64,000 nt of DNA from Elizabethkingia occulta (GTDB taxonomy: Bacteria; Bacteroidota; Bacteroidia; Flavobacteriales; Weeksellaceae). Below are positions 63,244 through 64,000 of this stretch, piece after piece (the stretch's first letter is position 1; each line of letters starts with the position of its first letter). The DNA lies in NCBI RefSeq assembly GCF_002023715.1, contig NZ_MAHX01000020.1, positions 62,001-126,000 of the forward strand, given 5' to 3'. The notes under the pieces are model-generated. The model searched no databases. It had not been told where the DNA came from and saw nothing but the letters and a program-made list of their open reading frames with translations. The translations under genes and the position numbers were made by a program.

Positions 63244-63717
63244 GTAGTTTTTTGCATATCAAGTAAGCGATCCAGAACGTTATGGTGTTGTTGAATTAAA
63301 TGATAAAAATGAAGTGGTTTCTATTGAGGAAAAACCCACAGAACCAAAATCAAATTATGCAGTTCCATGATTGTATTTTTATGATAATGATGTCGTAGAA
63401 ATTGCAAAAAATATCAAACCTTCTCCACGATGTGAATTGGAAATTACCTATATTAATGCAGAATATCTTAGAAGAGGTAAACTAAAAGTTGGGATTTTTA
63501 ACAGAGGAACAGCTTGGTTTGATACAGGAACTACAAATTCTTTGATGCAAGCTGGGCAATTTGTCCAAGTAATTGAAGAACGACAAGGATTAAAAATTGC
63601 AGCAATTGAAGAAATGGCATATAAAATGGGTTTTATCAATAAAGAAAAATTAAAAAAATAGCAGAACCATTAGTGAAAAGTGGATACGGGGATTATTTAA
63701 TTAGAGTTTGTAAATAA
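63244..63717 (+). pseudogene. rfbA: Decayed 3' part of glucose-1-phosphate thymidylyltransferase (rmlA/rfbA)
   Basis: From 63251 the sequence reads [18 protein letters not shown], then [15 protein letters not shown], a TGA stop (63368-63370) where RmlA proteins have Gly, then LYFYDNDVVEIAKNIKPSP, LEIT, AEYLRRGKLKV, RGTAWFDTGTTNSL and, after another shift near 63655, IAEPLVKSGYGDYL and RVCK ending at 63717. One extra T near 63248 breaks the frame after the fusion joint and one A is missing before IAEPL. The first third of RmlA is absent. It therefore cannot give a full RmlA. Confidence 0.85.
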
Positions 63718-63766
63718 AAATTGGTGTATTTCAATAAATGAAGTAAAGATTCAATATAAAGTTTTA

Positions 63767-64000
63767 ATGAAAGTAATAAATGTAGTTTTAACAGGTGGTG
63801 TAGGAAGTCGTCTTTGGCCACTTTCCAGAAAAGAAATGCCTAAACAATATATTGATTTGTTTGAAGGAAAGTCTCTGTTTCAGCAAACAGTTTTGAGAAA
63901 TAAAGAACTTTGTGATGATGTTTTAGTTGTTGGGAATATTGATAATTCGCATTTATCAGTTCAAGCACTTAAGGATTTGAATGTAAATTCATTTACAGAA
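63767..64000 (+). CDS. manC: Mannose-1-phosphate guanylyltransferase (3' partial)
   Basis: The first 78 codons are visible; the gene runs past the window end. MKVINVVLTGGVGSRLWPLS, then RKEMPKQYIDLFEGKSLFQ, carry the nucleotidyltransferase signature (G-G-x-G-S/T-R-L-W-P-L-S-R-x-x-x-P-K-Q) of ManC/CpsB. The enzyme makes GDP-mannose from GTP and mannose-1-phosphate. It follows the rml remnant by about 50 bases, so GDP-mannose-derived sugars may now feed locus 2 in place of dTDP-rhamnose. It is intact as far as seen. Confidence 0.9.
   Translation, partial: MKVINVVLTGGVGSRLWPLSRKEMPKQYIDLFEGKSLFQQTVLRNKELCDDVLVVGNIDNSHLSVQALKDLNVNSFTE

Noticed and set aside
1-64000. CRISPR arrays, tRNA or rRNA genes, complete insertion sequences, phage genes
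   Set aside because: No regularly spaced direct repeats, cloverleaf-like segments, transposase-type proteins or phage proteins were recognised.

Overview
The window looks like a chromosome segment of a low-GC Bacteroidota, most probably a flavobacterium of the Weeksellaceae type (Elizabethkingia or Chryseobacterium-like). The reasons are AT-rich DNA, a SusD-type protein, a large carboxypeptidase-regulatory/TonB receptor, lipoproteins with Bacteroidota-style lipoboxes, several TAnnTTTG (-7 type) promoter matches with no strong Shine-Dalgarno sites, and a glyA-recX-capsule neighbourhood. The genus is inference; no rRNA or tRNA gene was seen.

Layout. (1) 1-5866: the end of a polysaccharide-utilisation operon with a SusD-like lipoprotein (5' end outside the window), a GH144-type glucanase, a GH3 beta-glucosidase and a secreted esterase. 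The GH144 plus GH3 pairing suggests beta-1,2-glucan as substrate. (2) 5889-10904, minus strand: a MacAB-like efflux operon (ATPase, two permeases, membrane-fusion protein). It is interrupted by a four-helix-bundle gene flanked by 24-bp inverted repeats, which resembles a displaced rRNA intervening-sequence element. (3) 11258-14247: class I ribonucleotide reductase beta and alpha subunits with a small ferredoxin-like-fold protein between them. (4) 14248-14809: AT-rich spacer with strong hairpins and a candidate small RNA. (5) 14810-22107: a 1062-aa TonB receptor on the minus strand, then on the plus strand a 65-aa peptide with an IAAGSA motif, a fimbrillin/FISUMP-like lipoprotein and a thioredoxin-fold lipoprotein.

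(6) 22277-54438: a large polysaccharide locus, all on the plus strand. It has a WecA-like initiating transferase, an epimerase, a Wzx flippase, two DegT aminotransferase-like proteins, WbqC, a GNAT acetyltransferase, thirteen glycosyltransferases of several folds, a WbsX/GH99-like protein, two further acyl/acetyltransferases and a Wzy-like polymerase. It ends with a five-gene module (S24/S26-type peptidase, PqqD-like protein, nucleotidyltransferase, ABC exporter, HPr-kinase-like protein) and then Wza and Wzc. The five-gene module looks like RiPP accessory machinery without a visible precursor and is the most interesting unexplained system here.

(7) 54577-57339: housekeeping island of DUF72, glyA and recX. 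(8) 57530-64000: start of a second capsule locus with a CapD/WbpM-like 4,6-dehydratase, a second Wza and a second Wzc. After these comes a decayed rmlB-rmlA fusion (internal deletion, frameshifts, nonsense codon) and the 5' end of a mannose-1-phosphate guanylyltransferase gene. Two complete Wza/Wzc export pairs therefore sit about 5 kb apart, separated by conserved genes.
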